Shown here: piece by piece, positions 18,170-26,549 of the stretch
Layout of the letters: each line of letters begins with the position of its first letter
Position numbering within the stretch: the stretch's first letter is position 1
Origin: a virus
DNA: 60,672 nt
Strand: one strand, 5' to 3'
IMG/VR virus record: IMGVR_UViG_3300025146_000015
Coordinates: 1 to 60,672 of that record
Notes under the pieces: model-generated
Database searches by the model: none
What the model was told of the DNA's origin: nothing
Seen by the model: the letters and a program-made list of their open reading frames with translations, nothing else
Made by a program: the position numbers and the translations under genes

Positions 18170-19803
18170 TGGCAACTCTCTACATTCGCGAAGTCGGCGG
18201 CACGACGGCCCGGGCTACGCTGGCGTGCACGGTCACGTATATCGTGGTGTCATTCTCGTCTCCGTCTCCAGGGGCCGGATACATTATGGGCTTGGCGAGG
18301 ACAACCACGGGCACGTCGTCGCTAGACGTGCCGCTAGAGTTATCGTTCAGGTCTGATTTCAGTGTGATCGCCAGTCCACCCGGCGGAATCACGCCAGTAG
18401 GCGGAGCGTGGTCCGGACCAGTTACAGCGGTAGCTGGGGACGTCGGGCAGCCGAAACTCTATGTGCGCGAGGTCGGTGGGAGCACGTCACGAGATGATCT
18501 GGATGTTGTGACGACGGATTGGGAAGCCTGTTTTGCTGGGGCTACGCCCGTATTGATCTACGACATCAACCGAACTGATCTCGTGTCCGTCGTGGCGGGC
18601 GAGGTGATCTCGGTGACGCAAGTCACGGGCGGGACTGTGGCTGACGTTTTGGTGGGGCCATCCGGCAATCTAGCGTACGTGGCGAGCGATGCCGATTTTG
18701 GCGGGCTGCCTTCCGCTCGGAACGCCACCACCAAGTATCTGAAGAGCACCACGCCAGCGAGCGCTGCTTCGCAGGCACAACCTAATTACCGTGTGCTGCT
18801 AGCTACCGAGGCCGCAGCTGCCTCACAAATGTCTCTGGCCTGCGCAGACAACACGGATCGGCAAGAGCTGTGGTCCGAAGGCGCGATCACACCACCGTAT
18901 TGGGTGGGGTACGCCGGTGGACCGCTTCATCGCATCTATGCTGGAGAGACCGGGCGTACGAACATCATACCCAAGGAAATTGAGTCACTAGCGATCATCT
19001 ACTGCGACGGCGCGAACTCCTGGGTCCGCGTGAGGCGGTCTGATGGGCTGGTCGCGCAAGGCAAGGTGTGGTCAACGATAGGCACTCAGCAGATGCGAGG
19101 CGTGAGTTTGCTGGCACACAATTCCGGAGGAGTCAATGTCGTCGGCGCCGTTGCGGCCGAGGCCGATGTGACCGGGTTGACATCCGGTAACATTACGCTG
19201 CTCGATGGCTACGCCGATGCCATCTGGGGGACCACGAAGCACTATCGGACCATTGTTTCGTGTGTCGGAAACTCGCTCACGATTGGGGCGCCGCCAACGA
19301 TCGTCCCGTACCCCACGCCATTGCTGGCTCTATTGGGTGCAGATGATCAAGTCTGGAACTGGGGCCACAGTAGCTATGACACTGAGCAACTTACGGCGCT
19401 GCTGGCGACGGAGGGGGCAAAGCAATTCGACGGGATCAGCCACGCGCGCAACGTGATGATCCTGTGGGAGTCGGTCAACGATCACATCAACGATGGATGT
19501 ACCCCGGCGCAGTCGTACGCCCGGCACCAGGCATTTGTGACGGCTGCTCGTGCTGCGGGTTGGACCGGCTACATTCTGGTCACCGCGATCGGCCCGAACA
19601 ACGCCTGGTCTGAGGTGGAGCGGGCCGAATTCAATGCGTTGCTCGTGGCAGACAACGCCGGGGCTGACGGGACCGTGACCGCTATCTCTACCGACCCGGC
19701 GCTCGATCCGCCGGCGTATGACGGCCTGCACTACACGACGGCTCAGCACGTGCTCATTGCTGCCCACTTCCACGCGGCGATTGCCGCGCTGGCGTTCCCA
19801 TGA
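18169..19803 (+). CDS. Tailspike with C-terminal SGNH esterase domain
   Basis: 544 residues from ATG 18169 (TGATG overlap). Residues 37-93 are a third copy of the shared module. Residues 130-340 look like a LamG/concanavalin-type beta sandwich (SLAIIYCDGANSWVRVRR). Residues 360-544 form an SGNH hydrolase: block I GNSLTIG with Ser369, block III ESVND, block V DGLHYT with Asp518 and His521. The usual GDS is GNS here. Such domains deacetylate surface polysaccharide for receptor access. Confidence 0.75.
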   Translation: MATLYIREVGGTTARATLACTVTYIVVSFSSPSPGAGYIMGLARTTTGTSSLDVPLELSFRSDFSVIASPPGGITPVGGAWSGPVTAVAGDVGQPKLYVREVGGSTSRDDLDVVTTDWEACFAGATPVLIYDINRTDLVSVVAGEVISVTQVTGGTVADVLVGPSGNLAYVASDADFGGLPSARNATTKYLKSTTPASAASQAQPNYRVLLATEAAAASQMSLACADNTDRQELWSEGAITPPYWVGYAGGPLHRIYAGETGRTNIIPKEIESLAIIYCDGANSWVRVRRSDGLVAQGKVWSTIGTQQMRGVSLLAHNSGGVNVVGAVAAEADVTGLTSGNITLLDGYADAIWGTTKHYRTIVSCVGNSLTIGAPPTIVPYPTPLLALLGADDQVWNWGHSSYDTEQLTALLATEGAKQFDGISHARNVMILWESVNDHINDGCTPAQSYARHQAFVTAARAAGWTGYILVTAIGPNNAWSEVERAEFNALLVADNAGADGTVTAISTDPALDPPAYDGLHYTTAQHVLIAAHFHAAIAALAFP

Positions 19804-20054
19804 TCCGCCTATACTTTCTAGCCCTCGCCCTCCTCCTCCCCGCCTGCGCCCCAGTCGCACAGCGAGACGCCGCACTGGCCGCGGTCGTCGCAGGAGCTAC
19901 CGCTTCGGTCGCGTGTGGCATCGCCAACGGGCAGACTCGCCACCAGTTCGAGTTCGGCGCCTGCGCGATCGTGGGCGGGACCGTCGCGATCGGTGGCGGG
20001 GTCGTGCTGCACTCACAACTCGAGGCGGGGGACCGCCAGGAGACAACCAGATGA
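19800..20054 (+). CDS. Small lipoprotein in the lysis region
   Basis: 84 residues. MIRLYFLALALLLPACAP is a type II signal peptide with lipobox LPAC. The remainder is Ala/Gly-rich with a second hydrophobic segment (GACAIVGGTVAIGGGVVL). It overlaps both neighbours by 4 bases. Size, lipobox and place next to a membrane protein suit an outer-membrane spanin or another lysis accessory, but no motif proves this. Confidence 0.55.
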   Translation: MIRLYFLALALLLPACAPVAQRDAALAAVVAGATASVACGIANGQTRHQFEFGACAIVGGTVAIGGGVVLHSQLEAGDRQETTR

Positions 20055-20725
20055 CTCAAGTACTCGCGTTTCTCAATGCTCCAGGCGTCCAGCACTACGT
20101 TGTGCTTGCCGTAGTCGCTCTCTTGTTCGTGGCCCGCGTGCTCTCGAAGTCCGAGGCCCCGACGCTGTGGTCTCTCCTGCCGGCATGGTGCGATATCACG
20201 ACGTGGCCGCGACTCGCGCAGCCCATCGTGCCGTTCGTTCTCGCTGGAGGGCCGATCGTGGTGGCCGGGTTTGCGTCTGACGGAATCGATGCGTCGGAGC
20301 TTGCCGCGGCATTCTGGGCGGGCGTCGAAGCGACAGGTGTCTACCATCTGGCCAAGAAAGCGGTCCCGGCTCCGGCGGTGGCGGGCAAGATCGTGGCGGC
20401 GTCACTGCTGCTGATCGCGAGCGGATGCGCTGGTTCGTTCGAGGAAAGTCGTCTCGCCGGTCTCAACCCGCAGGCTCGTGCCTCCGCTCCTCCCCCGACG
20501 GAGCGATGCGTCTCCCTCGACAGCCAGCACCGAAACTGGGGCGGGGTCGCCAAGATCTCTGCAGTGCTCGCCGGCGGCAGTGGCCTCTCGACCATCCCGG
20601 CGGAGGACAAGACGCTTCGCATCGGGCTCGCCGCGGGGGCTGCAGCGACGGCGGCTCTGGCTGCGGGTGCGGGGTACCTGTCCGAGTCGGCAGCCACCAG
20701 TTGGGCGAGGGAGTGCTCGCAGTAG
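20051..20725 (+). CDS. Holin-like membrane protein, possibly with an embedded lipoprotein gene
   Basis: 224 residues. Two hydrophobic segments lie at about 14-33 (YVVLAVVALLFVARV) and 57-77. From GTG at about residue 110, the same frame reads AGKIVAASLLLIASGCAG, a perfect lipoprotein signal, followed by a Cys-containing domain (LAGGSGLSTIP). The simplest reading is two products, a holin-like protein and a lipoprotein from an internal start. It is unusual for a lipobox to be this deep in a protein. Confidence 0.55.
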   Translation: MTQVLAFLNAPGVQHYVVLAVVALLFVARVLSKSEAPTLWSLLPAWCDITTWPRLAQPIVPFVLAGGPIVVAGFASDGIDASELAAAFWAGVEATGVYHLAKKAVPAPAVAGKIVAASLLLIASGCAGSFEESRLAGLNPQARASAPPPTERCVSLDSQHRNWGGVAKISAVLAGGSGLSTIPAEDKTLRIGLAAGAAATAALAAGAGYLSESAATSWARECSQ

Positions 20726-20741
20726 GGCATGTGTCACGCGA

Positions 20742-21083
20742 CTCGGAATTGGCATCGGACTTGGTTTCGCTTGCGGGACTGCGGCACAGATATCGGTTCC
20801 AGAGCCCGAAGACTCTAGGTATGACGTGCTGATCAACGTCGCAACCGACACGACGCTCGACACGCGCAACACTTGCGTCGTGGTCACGGGAAACTCTGCC
20901 CCCGTTCTGGTGACACTTCCTGCAACTCCAGCGTTCGGGCAGCTCGTGACGGTGGTGGACGGGGACGGTCATTCGGCCGTCTACCCGATCACCGTCCTGG
21001 GAAACGGCATGCTCATCAACGTGGGTTGCGGCCGCCACAGGCCGAATGCTCGTCGGATTCGACGCGAGCCAGACCGAGTTTGA
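20742..21083 (+). pseudogene. Fibre-type domain without a usable start; reading frame broken
   Basis: The frame reads LGIGIGLGFACG, then a beta domain typical of phage fibres (VLVTLPATPAFGQLVTVVDG, PITVLGNGMLIN). No ATG is in frame; ATG 20729 is one base out of frame, and GTG 20826 would omit the first residues. At the 3' end, coding resemblance jumps to another frame, where TWVAAATGRMLVG begins before the next gene's ATG. The pattern suggests a fusion scar or indels in a fibre gene. Confidence 0.5.
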
Positions 21084-21636
21084 TACGATCCGCGAGACCG
21101 GGGGATCGAAGACGGTCACACCATCCGGAACCGTCAGCCAGCCGACGTTCGCGGGCTCGGCGCTGGGAACGCACAGCCACGGAGTCGGGACCTACGCAGC
21201 GGTCGCCGCCAGCGCCGGGACTCCCTCGGGCACGTGCACGGCCCCAACGTTTACCGGATCAGCCCTCGGAACTCACGCCCACGAGCTTCCGATCCAGCTT
21301 GTGAGCGGGACAAGCGGTCGTCACCTGGCGTCGACGGTGTTTGGGACGGGCACTAGCCGGGCCGCCCAGGGCCAATGGACCAAGACGGCCAACACGACGT
21401 CGGCAGCCGTAGCGCTGAGCCAAGCAATCACCGCTGGCACCCCGGCAGGGACATGCACAGCCCCGACATTCACCGGAAGCTCGTTGGGGACCCACGGTCA
21501 CTCGTGCTCCGGATCGAGCGAGTCTGTCAGCGCCGGCACGCCTGCCGGTACCGTCAGCACGCCGAGCTTCACTGGCGCCGAGCAGACGAATCTTCCGCCG
21601 TACCTTGTCGTGCACATGTGGGAAAGGACCTCCTGA
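21046..21636 (+). CDS. Small collar/fibre C-terminal protein
   Basis: 196 residues from ATG 21046, although similarity to collar domains starts a few codons upstream (ATGRMLVGFD). It contains three repeats of GTCTAPTFTGS.LGTH.H and ends LPPYLVVHMWERTS, the standard end of collar-type fibres. It resembles the 13,995 fibre but has a short shaft. It probably derives from a second, truncated receptor-binding protein. Confidence 0.6.
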   Translation: MLVGFDASQTEFDTIRETGGSKTVTPSGTVSQPTFAGSALGTHSHGVGTYAAVAASAGTPSGTCTAPTFTGSALGTHAHELPIQLVSGTSGRHLASTVFGTGTSRAAQGQWTKTANTTSAAVALSQAITAGTPAGTCTAPTFTGSSLGTHGHSCSGSSESVSAGTPAGTVSTPSFTGAEQTNLPPYLVVHMWERTS

Positions 21637-22091
21637 TGCAAGATTCCATGATGGCTCACGTGACGCGCGGATTCCTCGCGGGGTTCGCTCTCTGCTGCAT
21701 GGCTGCCCTTCCGGCTTCGAGCTGTGACGTCCCAGACCCTGTCCCCCCCGAGCCGCCGCCGGCGACGGGCGGCTACTGGCCGACACCACCCGTAACCGGA
21801 GGCTCGGTCGCCACCGGGGGAAGCGCGGGAACGGGCGGGACAGTGAGCACCGGGGGTCAACCGGCGCCCGTGGACGACTGCGAGGTTGCTGAGCGGCGCC
21901 TCCGGGAGCTCCAGTGCCGCTCCCCTGCTGGCCTCCCACGGTGGGAGACTCCCGCCGGGACCCCGCTCTCGGTTGTCTGCCGAGCTCGAGCGGCCGACGG
22001 AGACCCGATCTGTCCGCGATGCATAGCGTCGGTATCAACATGCTCCGAGGTCGATCTTTGCCGTCCACGCTCACCAGGAGTTTGCCCGTGA
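21636..22091 (+). CDS. Cys-rich lipoprotein with Thr-Gly-Gly linker
   Basis: 151 residues, TGATG-coupled to the previous gene. A signal region (FLAGFALCCMAALPASSC) leads to a lipobox Cys at residue 30. A Pro-rich stretch and a linker of TGG units follow, then an eight-Cys domain (CEVAERRLRELQC...CPRCIASVSTCSEVDLC). TGG-rich linkers after a lipobox are common in myxobacterial surface lipoproteins. Its place before the peptidase and endolysin suggests a lysis or envelope role. Confidence 0.6.
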   Translation: MQDSMMAHVTRGFLAGFALCCMAALPASSCDVPDPVPPEPPPATGGYWPTPPVTGGSVATGGSAGTGGTVSTGGQPAPVDDCEVAERRLRELQCRSPAGLPRWETPAGTPLSVVCRARAADGDPICPRCIASVSTCSEVDLCRPRSPGVCP

Positions 22092-22888
22092 CCATCATCG
22101 TCAGAGCCACCGGTCTTCGACGCGCGACCGAGCGCCAGCAGAGGAGCGCTACGCGCTACGTGGGCGCGAGCGCTACCCGCGCCGTGTCCTACCCGGTGCA
22201 GCAGCCCATCGCGCGCATCATCGACCAAGGCAACCTAGGGGCATGCGTGGGATGCGCCATGTGCGCGGGAGCCGAGGCGGTACTCGGCATTCCTCCCCGG
22301 ATCTCCTGGGTGCGCCTGTGGACGGACGCCCGCAGACGGGACGGCAACATCACTGGCAACGAGGACGGGACGTGGTTCGCCTCGGCGATTCAATCCGCCA
22401 TGATCCGAGGGTTCGACCCCGAGGAGACCGGCGAGTGGAATGACGTCACCGAGCAAACCGAGCCCGATGACCTGGACTCAGAGCTCGCGGCGTACGACAC
22501 CCGCCAGACCGACTCCGAGCACTGGCGATGCGACGACGGGAACCTGGAGGCTGTCGACGACGCTCTGGAGCGGGGCTTCGCGGTTGGGATTGCGACCGGC
22601 GTCCGGGACCCGTACTTCGATTTCTTCTCAGCCGAGCGTTCTCCCCTACTTGCCGACCTCGTCCTGGGAACGGCCGCCATGGGCGGCAGCAGCAACGGAC
22701 ACGAGCAACGGGTCGTCGCCGTCGAGTACATCGCCGGAGTGCGTCAGTACGTGATTCAGAACTCGTGGGGGCTCAACGGCGGCTGCCACCTTCCAGATGG
22801 CAATTTCCAACTCGGCTGCGCCAAAGTCTCCGAGGCCGTCATTCGAGACGCATGGGACGTCGACTGCCTTTACATTCGGCGGAGGTAG
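22088..22888 (+). CDS. Papain-like (C1) cysteine peptidase
   Basis: 266 residues, start GTG 22088 overlapping the lipoprotein stop. The papain triad is visible: Gln47 and Cys53 in DQGNLGACVG, His205 in SNGHEQRVVAVEY, Asn225 in IQNSWG. Between lysis lipoproteins and the endolysin it may help breach the envelope or trim virion proteins. No signal peptide is seen. Phage C1 peptidases are known but uncommon. Confidence 0.75.
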   Translation: MTIIVRATGLRRATERQQRSATRYVGASATRAVSYPVQQPIARIIDQGNLGACVGCAMCAGAEAVLGIPPRISWVRLWTDARRRDGNITGNEDGTWFASAIQSAMIRGFDPEETGEWNDVTEQTEPDDLDSELAAYDTRQTDSEHWRCDDGNLEAVDDALERGFAVGIATGVRDPYFDFFSAERSPLLADLVLGTAAMGGSSNGHEQRVVAVEYIAGVRQYVIQNSWGLNGGCHLPDGNFQLGCAKVSEAVIRDAWDVDCLYIRRR

Positions 22889-23529
22889 CCTCTAGGACCG
22901 GCATCAACATGTTTCCAGGTTTTCCCCTTCCAGATGAAAACGATCGCGCTCGCGGAAACGCCGAACCTCGTTCCGATGTCACGGTAGGCAACGCCGGATC
23001 TCCTGAGTGTGCAGATGGAGATTATGTCACAATTGCTCAGCTTCGACCGTGCATTGTCCTCCCCGCGCTTCAACCTTTCAGGATGGAGTCGAGACCCATT
23101 CGAGTCTCCGCGTGCTGCCCGTTCAGGATGGAGATGAAGCCCAGCACGGTCCCCTCGGCAGATGCTTTCCGGATGCATAGCCGCTCCGTGTCTTTTTTTG
23201 GTGACCATGTCTCGAGAGTTGTCCCTCGGGGTCCCCTCCCACAGGTGCCCAGGGTTGCAACACGACGGGTTGTCGCAACGATGCAGACAGAACGGGAATG
23301 CCCATCTATCGTGCGCAAGATAGAACGAGACCCAGTGGGCCAACAGGCGATAGACCTTACCAGTCCGGGAAACCGTGAAGTTCCCGTACCCAGCAGGAAG
23401 ACACCCATATCGCCACACCCAGCACGGGCCCAACTCGGGGCAATGTGGCGGGGTCGGCCCGTTCTTGTTGACCTTCGACCAGAACCGCTCGACATCCTTC
23501 GCGGTCAAGGTCAGAATCAGTTTGCTCAT
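22870..23529 (-). CDS. HNH homing-type endonuclease
   Basis: 219 residues on the minus strand, overlapping the peptidase 3' end by 19 bases. LLAHWVSFYL..., LHRCDNPSCCNPGHLWEGT and DNSRDMVTKKRHG form the HNH fold with its zinc-binding Cys. After LHPE repeats, the C-terminus (ARSKLSNCDII...VSASAIVFIWKGKTW) is a DNA-binding helix repeat. AGGAAAGTAGG precedes the ATG. Insertion between lysis genes fits a free-standing homing endonuclease. Confidence 0.8.
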   Translation of the reverse strand: MSKLILTLTAKDVERFWSKVNKNGPTPPHCPELGPCWVWRYGCLPAGYGNFTVSRTGKVYRLLAHWVSFYLAHDRWAFPFCLHRCDNPSCCNPGHLWEGTPRDNSRDMVTKKRHGAAMHPESICRGDRAGLHLHPERAARGDSNGSRLHPERLKRGEDNARSKLSNCDIISICTLRRSGVAYRDIGTRFGVSASAIVFIWKGKTWKHVDAGPRGYLRRM

Positions 23530-23554
23530 GGGAACCTACTTTCCTGTGGCCAAG

Positions 23555-23583
23555 CCCCGGGTCGCGCAAACGATGCCGGGGCA
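23555..23583. promoter_or_regulatory. Inverted repeat between divergent HNH and endolysin genes
   Basis: GCCCCGG and CCGGGGC pair around a 15-base loop in the 90-base divergent gap. It precedes the ribosome site of the HNH gene on the minus strand and the endolysin start on the plus strand. It could insulate the two genes. Confidence 0.4.
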
Positions 23584-23618
23584 ACTCGATTTGTAGCAGA
23601 AACACACGGGGGGTTCCA

Positions 23619-24380
23619 GTGGTGATCGGAGGTCACGTGGCAAGCATCCACGACGAAGCCCGAATCTTCGCATGCAACGCGGTGGGAACGCTCACTGGAC
23701 AGGACCCACACTTCAATGCTACCCGCCACCTTGCCGGTATCGGTCATCTCGAAACCAGCTACGGGCGCGGGTGGAAGGGGGCCGGCGTTGGATCGTGGAA
23801 CATCGGGGCGATTCAAGCCGGCGCATCGTGGAACGGCTACGTGTTCGTCTACACGGACACCCACCCGGAAGCAGACGGTAGCTCGACGCCATACCAGGTC
23901 GCGTTCCGCAAGTACCCGACTCCGCAGGCGGGATGGGATGACCTGGCCAGGGTGATGTTCGGAGGACGGCGACGTGATGTGCTCGTCGCGGCCTCCGCCG
24001 GTTGCACGTACACCGTGAGCCAGCGGATGCGAGAGACGGGGTACTATGAGGGTTTCGGCCCCACGCAAACCGACCGAATCAGAAACCACTTCCTGGCGCT
24101 ACGCAAGGGGATTTGGATCGCCGATGGAGCGCAGGGCATCGAGGTTCCGAATGGAGCTCCGGTGGGCATACCGAAGACCGTGCGTCGCAGAGATCACGGC
24201 GACGCGGTGAAGACGCTTCAGCGAGAATTGCAACTGGCTGCCGACGGGATTTTCGGAGTAATCACCGAGCGCTATGTCCGCGACTACCAGGGTGCCAACG
24301 GTCTACTGTCCGATGGCATCGTCGGCCCTGCAACGTGGAGCGCGCTGTTCAGCGACTCCTACACGCCGGAACCGGCATGA
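23619..24380 (+). CDS. Endolysin: muramidase-like domain plus peptidoglycan-binding domain
   Basis: 253 residues, start GTG 23619 (another in-frame GTG is 21 bases downstream). Residues 25-160 have a lysozyme-like pattern with GIGHLETSYGRG (Glu45 as likely acid) and SWNIGAIQAG. Residues 190-245 are a PG_binding_1 domain (RRRDHGDAVKTLQREL, DGIFGVIT, DGIVGPATWSAL). No signal peptide, so a holin is needed. It degrades the host wall at lysis. Confidence 0.8.
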   Translation: MVIGGHVASIHDEARIFACNAVGTLTGQDPHFNATRHLAGIGHLETSYGRGWKGAGVGSWNIGAIQAGASWNGYVFVYTDTHPEADGSSTPYQVAFRKYPTPQAGWDDLARVMFGGRRRDVLVAASAGCTYTVSQRMRETGYYEGFGPTQTDRIRNHFLALRKGIWIADGAQGIEVPNGAPVGIPKTVRRRDHGDAVKTLQRELQLAADGIFGVITERYVRDYQGANGLLSDGIVGPATWSALFSDSYTPEPA

Positions 24381-24442
24381 CGATCAACCCCTCGCCAACT
24401 TGGGGAACCATTTCCTGCTACGTGGAGAACGACAACCCATGA
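24377..24442 (+). CDS. 21-codon ORF bridging endolysin and next gene
   Basis: ATGA overlaps the endolysin stop, and its own TGA (24440-24442) overlaps the ATG of the next gene at 24439. It encodes MTINPSPTWGTISCYVENDNP. The double overlap suggests real translation, perhaps only to carry ribosomes across the gap. No function is recognised. Confidence 0.35.
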   Translation: MTINPSPTWGTISCYVENDNP

Positions 24443-24810
24443 ACGCTGAACGACCACCGCCCAACGAGAGTTCCGTGCCCGATCCAATCGGGCAGATCCC
24501 CCGGGCGCCTCCCGTCGCCCACGTTGACGACACCATTCCGGCAGGCCCTGACGCGATCCGTGACCTGGTCCAATCGGTGGCCGAACTGCGACACGACATC
24601 CGGGAATACCGAGACGAGGTCTGCCGGATGGGACGCCGACAGGAAGAGCTGCACCGGGCAGTGCTTCGCATCGGGGAATCGCAGGCTGAGATCTTGACCC
24701 TGCTTCGCTCGTACACCGACCGGCTCGACCGGATCGAAGGGCAGTGCGTGGCGACCCACGGGCGCCGGCCGGCACTTGCTGTCGTGGACGGTCGGGAGCC
24801 GGGTCCGTGA
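24439..24810 (+). CDS. Unidentified coiled-coil protein
   Basis: 123 residues. A Pro-rich N-terminus is followed by a continuous charged helix (residues 40-105, SVAELRHDIREYRDEVCRM and on), likely a coiled coil. No signal or membrane segment. It is coupled to the next gene, a membrane protein with its own coiled coil, so the two may interact. It could be a cytoplasmic lysis partner. Confidence 0.5.
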   Translation: MNAERPPPNESSVPDPIGQIPRAPPVAHVDDTIPAGPDAIRDLVQSVAELRHDIREYRDEVCRMGRRQEELHRAVLRIGESQAEILTLLRSYTDRLDRIEGQCVATHGRRPALAVVDGREPGP

Positions 24811-25487
24811 CCAAGTGGACTCCTGGTCTGCCGGGGGTTCCGCTGCCTCCGCCGAGCCCGGTCCACCCGAGACGCGCCCCGACTCCACCGCTCGGAGCTC
24901 TCACCCTCCAGGCTGTCGAACGTGTGCATCCGATTCATCCGCTCGTTCCTCCGTCGCTTCCGCAGATAGCCAACGAGCTGACTCCGGTGGACGGTGGCTA
25001 CGAGGCCCTGATCCGTCGGATCTACGAGAGCGTCCGGGCCATCCACACCTCGTCCCGAGCCCAGGCGCAGACGATCGAGTCCGTCTCGGTCCGAGTAGAC
25101 TCCCTGGACGACGCCAACCGGGAGCGTGCCGCGGCGAAGGCGCGACTGGTCCGGGTGATGGCCTGGGGAGTGATCCCAGTGCTGACGTCCATCGTGGGCT
25201 CGGCAATGTGGGTCGGAGGGGCTGTCCGGGATTCGATGGCCGCGCAGAACCGAGAGCAGGCCGCCGCAGTCGCCCGGGCCGTGGCCGGGGAGCTCGCGTC
25301 ACAGCTGTCCGAGCTCCGACGTCAGGACCTCGAGCAGAGGGCCGCCATCGCAGCGGTGGACAAGGATCTGTCGGCCAAGATTGCGGCCCGCCCCCTGCCA
25401 CGCGCCACCGATACCGTCAGGAGAGCGTCGACGCCGCCGGCGCCCGTCCACCAAGATCTCGAAAGGCCCAACGACTACGGGTTTTGA
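24807..25487 (+). CDS. Membrane protein with one central TM helix and coiled coils
   Basis: 226 residues, GTG 24807 overlapping the previous TGA. Pro-rich residues 1-60 precede a helical segment. One TM helix lies at about 117-140 (VMAWGVIPVLTSIVGSAMWVGG), then a long Ala/Arg/Gln helix. The layout, close to the endolysin, is compatible with an inner-membrane spanin-like or holin-accessory protein, but the TM is not N-terminal. Unproven. Confidence 0.5.
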   Translation: MTKWTPGLPGVPLPPPSPVHPRRAPTPPLGALTLQAVERVHPIHPLVPPSLPQIANELTPVDGGYEALIRRIYESVRAIHTSSRAQAQTIESVSVRVDSLDDANRERAAAKARLVRVMAWGVIPVLTSIVGSAMWVGGAVRDSMAAQNREQAAAVARAVAGELASQLSELRRQDLEQRAAIAAVDKDLSAKIAARPLPRATDTVRRASTPPAPVHQDLERPNDYGF

Positions 25488-25553
25488 CGTGCTACACTCG
25501 ACATCCAACCATCCACACGGGGCCCATTGGGTTTCCCGATTTGGAGGAAGCAA

Positions 25554-25937
25554 ATGTCCAATCAATTCGCGTACACGGTCAAGGCCTACACGTTCGACGA
25601 CGGCAGCCAGGGATTCTTCGCGTCGCTGTTGTCCAGGCCCGAAGATGGATCTACGGGGACAACGCAGGAGGACGCCGTAGCTGGCTTGATCCAGTTCGTG
25701 GCTCAACTGGCCTACGACAGAGAGCTGCTACCTGACTGCCCGGAAGCAGAGGTCAAGTCCGACTCGATCCAGCGCGCCATGTTCCTGCTAGCAACCGACC
25801 TTCGACGAGAAGTAAACTCCCGCGAACAGGCGATGAACTTCGGCGATCTGGACGCTTCAGCGATCCAGCGCAGGTCCGAGCGCATCGGAAACCTCGGGAC
25901 GGCCATTGCGGCACTGTCCCGCGTCAAGCCCGACTGA
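25554..25937 (+). CDS. Unidentified small protein, last gene of the late operon
   Basis: 127 residues from ATG 25554, with GGAGG 7 bases upstream. It begins with a beta-hairpin pattern (AYTVKAYTFDDGSQGFFASLLSRPED), resembling HicB-like or small domain folds, then two helices. It lies after the lysis genes and before a hairpin terminator. No function assigned. Confidence 0.5.
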   Translation: MSNQFAYTVKAYTFDDGSQGFFASLLSRPEDGSTGTTQEDAVAGLIQFVAQLAYDRELLPDCPEAEVKSDSIQRAMFLLATDLRREVNSREQAMNFGDLDASAIQRRSERIGNLGTAIAALSRVKPD

Positions 25938-25961
25938 TCACCAGCCCGCCGGTACCACGAT

Positions 25962-25992
25962 GCCCCGCTGCCCTCACGGGTGGCGGGGCGTT
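25962..25992 (+). terminator. Probable Rho-independent terminator of the late operon
   Basis: 25962-25973 pairs with 25978-25989 as a 12-bp GC-rich stem (two G-U) with loop TCAC, followed by GTTTCT. It lies 25 bases after the last late gene and before the convergent minus-strand operon. Confidence 0.65.
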
Positions 25993-26083
25993 TCTGCGTC
26001 AGGCCGACTGGCATGAGCATGATTCGCACATCAGGTGGCATCCTGAGAGCGGTTGTCCATGACGGAATCAGCACCAAAAAGTT

Positions 26084-26112
26084 GGCCCCGGGGTTGGACG
26101 ACGCCCGGGGCC
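26084..26112. repeat. 9-bp perfect inverted repeat
   Basis: GGCCCCGGG (26084-26092) and CCCGGGGCC (26104-26112) face each other across 11 bases in the gap between the convergent operons. It is followed by GTGTTACCC, not T-rich. It may be a second bidirectional terminator or an operator for the small gene that follows. Confidence 0.45.
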
Positions 26113-26128
26113 TGTGTTACCCTTGCGG

Positions 26129-26365
26129 GTGGACGATGATACGGAGATCTTCCCATTCAAAACCGACGACGTCAAGTACGTTTCGGTCGAAGCGCTCCCG
26201 GTGGCGCACAATTGGACCTGCGTCCAGGGTCTACGGCGGAAGCCGAAATGGCCGGACAGTAGCGCGGTTACCGAAAAAACCAGGAGGGAAACCACCCTGG
26301 CCTCGGGATTTCCGGTGTTCGCCGGGGACCGAGCGGCGCACTTTGCCAACGGAGTCTGGAAATAA
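26129..26365 (+). CDS. Small hypothetical protein
   Basis: 78 residues from GTG 26129, no clear ribosome site. Codons are rich in G/C at position 3 and the composition is protein-like (TEIFPFKTDDVKYVSVEALPV). It follows the inverted repeat above and stands alone between convergent operons. No similarity recognised. The next 184 bases to 26,549 hold nothing I can support. Confidence 0.4.
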   Translation: MDDDTEIFPFKTDDVKYVSVEALPVAHNWTCVQGLRRKPKWPDSSAVTEKTRRETTLASGFPVFAGDRAAHFANGVWK

Positions 26366-26549
26366 CGGGGGTCATCCTGCTCGGAGGGCGGTCGTGCCTA
26401 GCCGTGCTGCCTCGTTGAGTTCCAGGCTTCGTCAACCCACCACCGGTGCTGGGGCCGCGTCCTGCTGTACAGGAGACATCCAAAAGGGTCGTCGAGTGCT
26501 ATTCCCTGGGCAGGGGTCTCGACCCGAATGCCGCGCGGCGGAGATGTCT

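Noticed and set aside
26366-26549. Possible gene in the convergent gap
   Set aside because: Overlapping short frames on both strands, none with ribosome site or consistent codon pattern.
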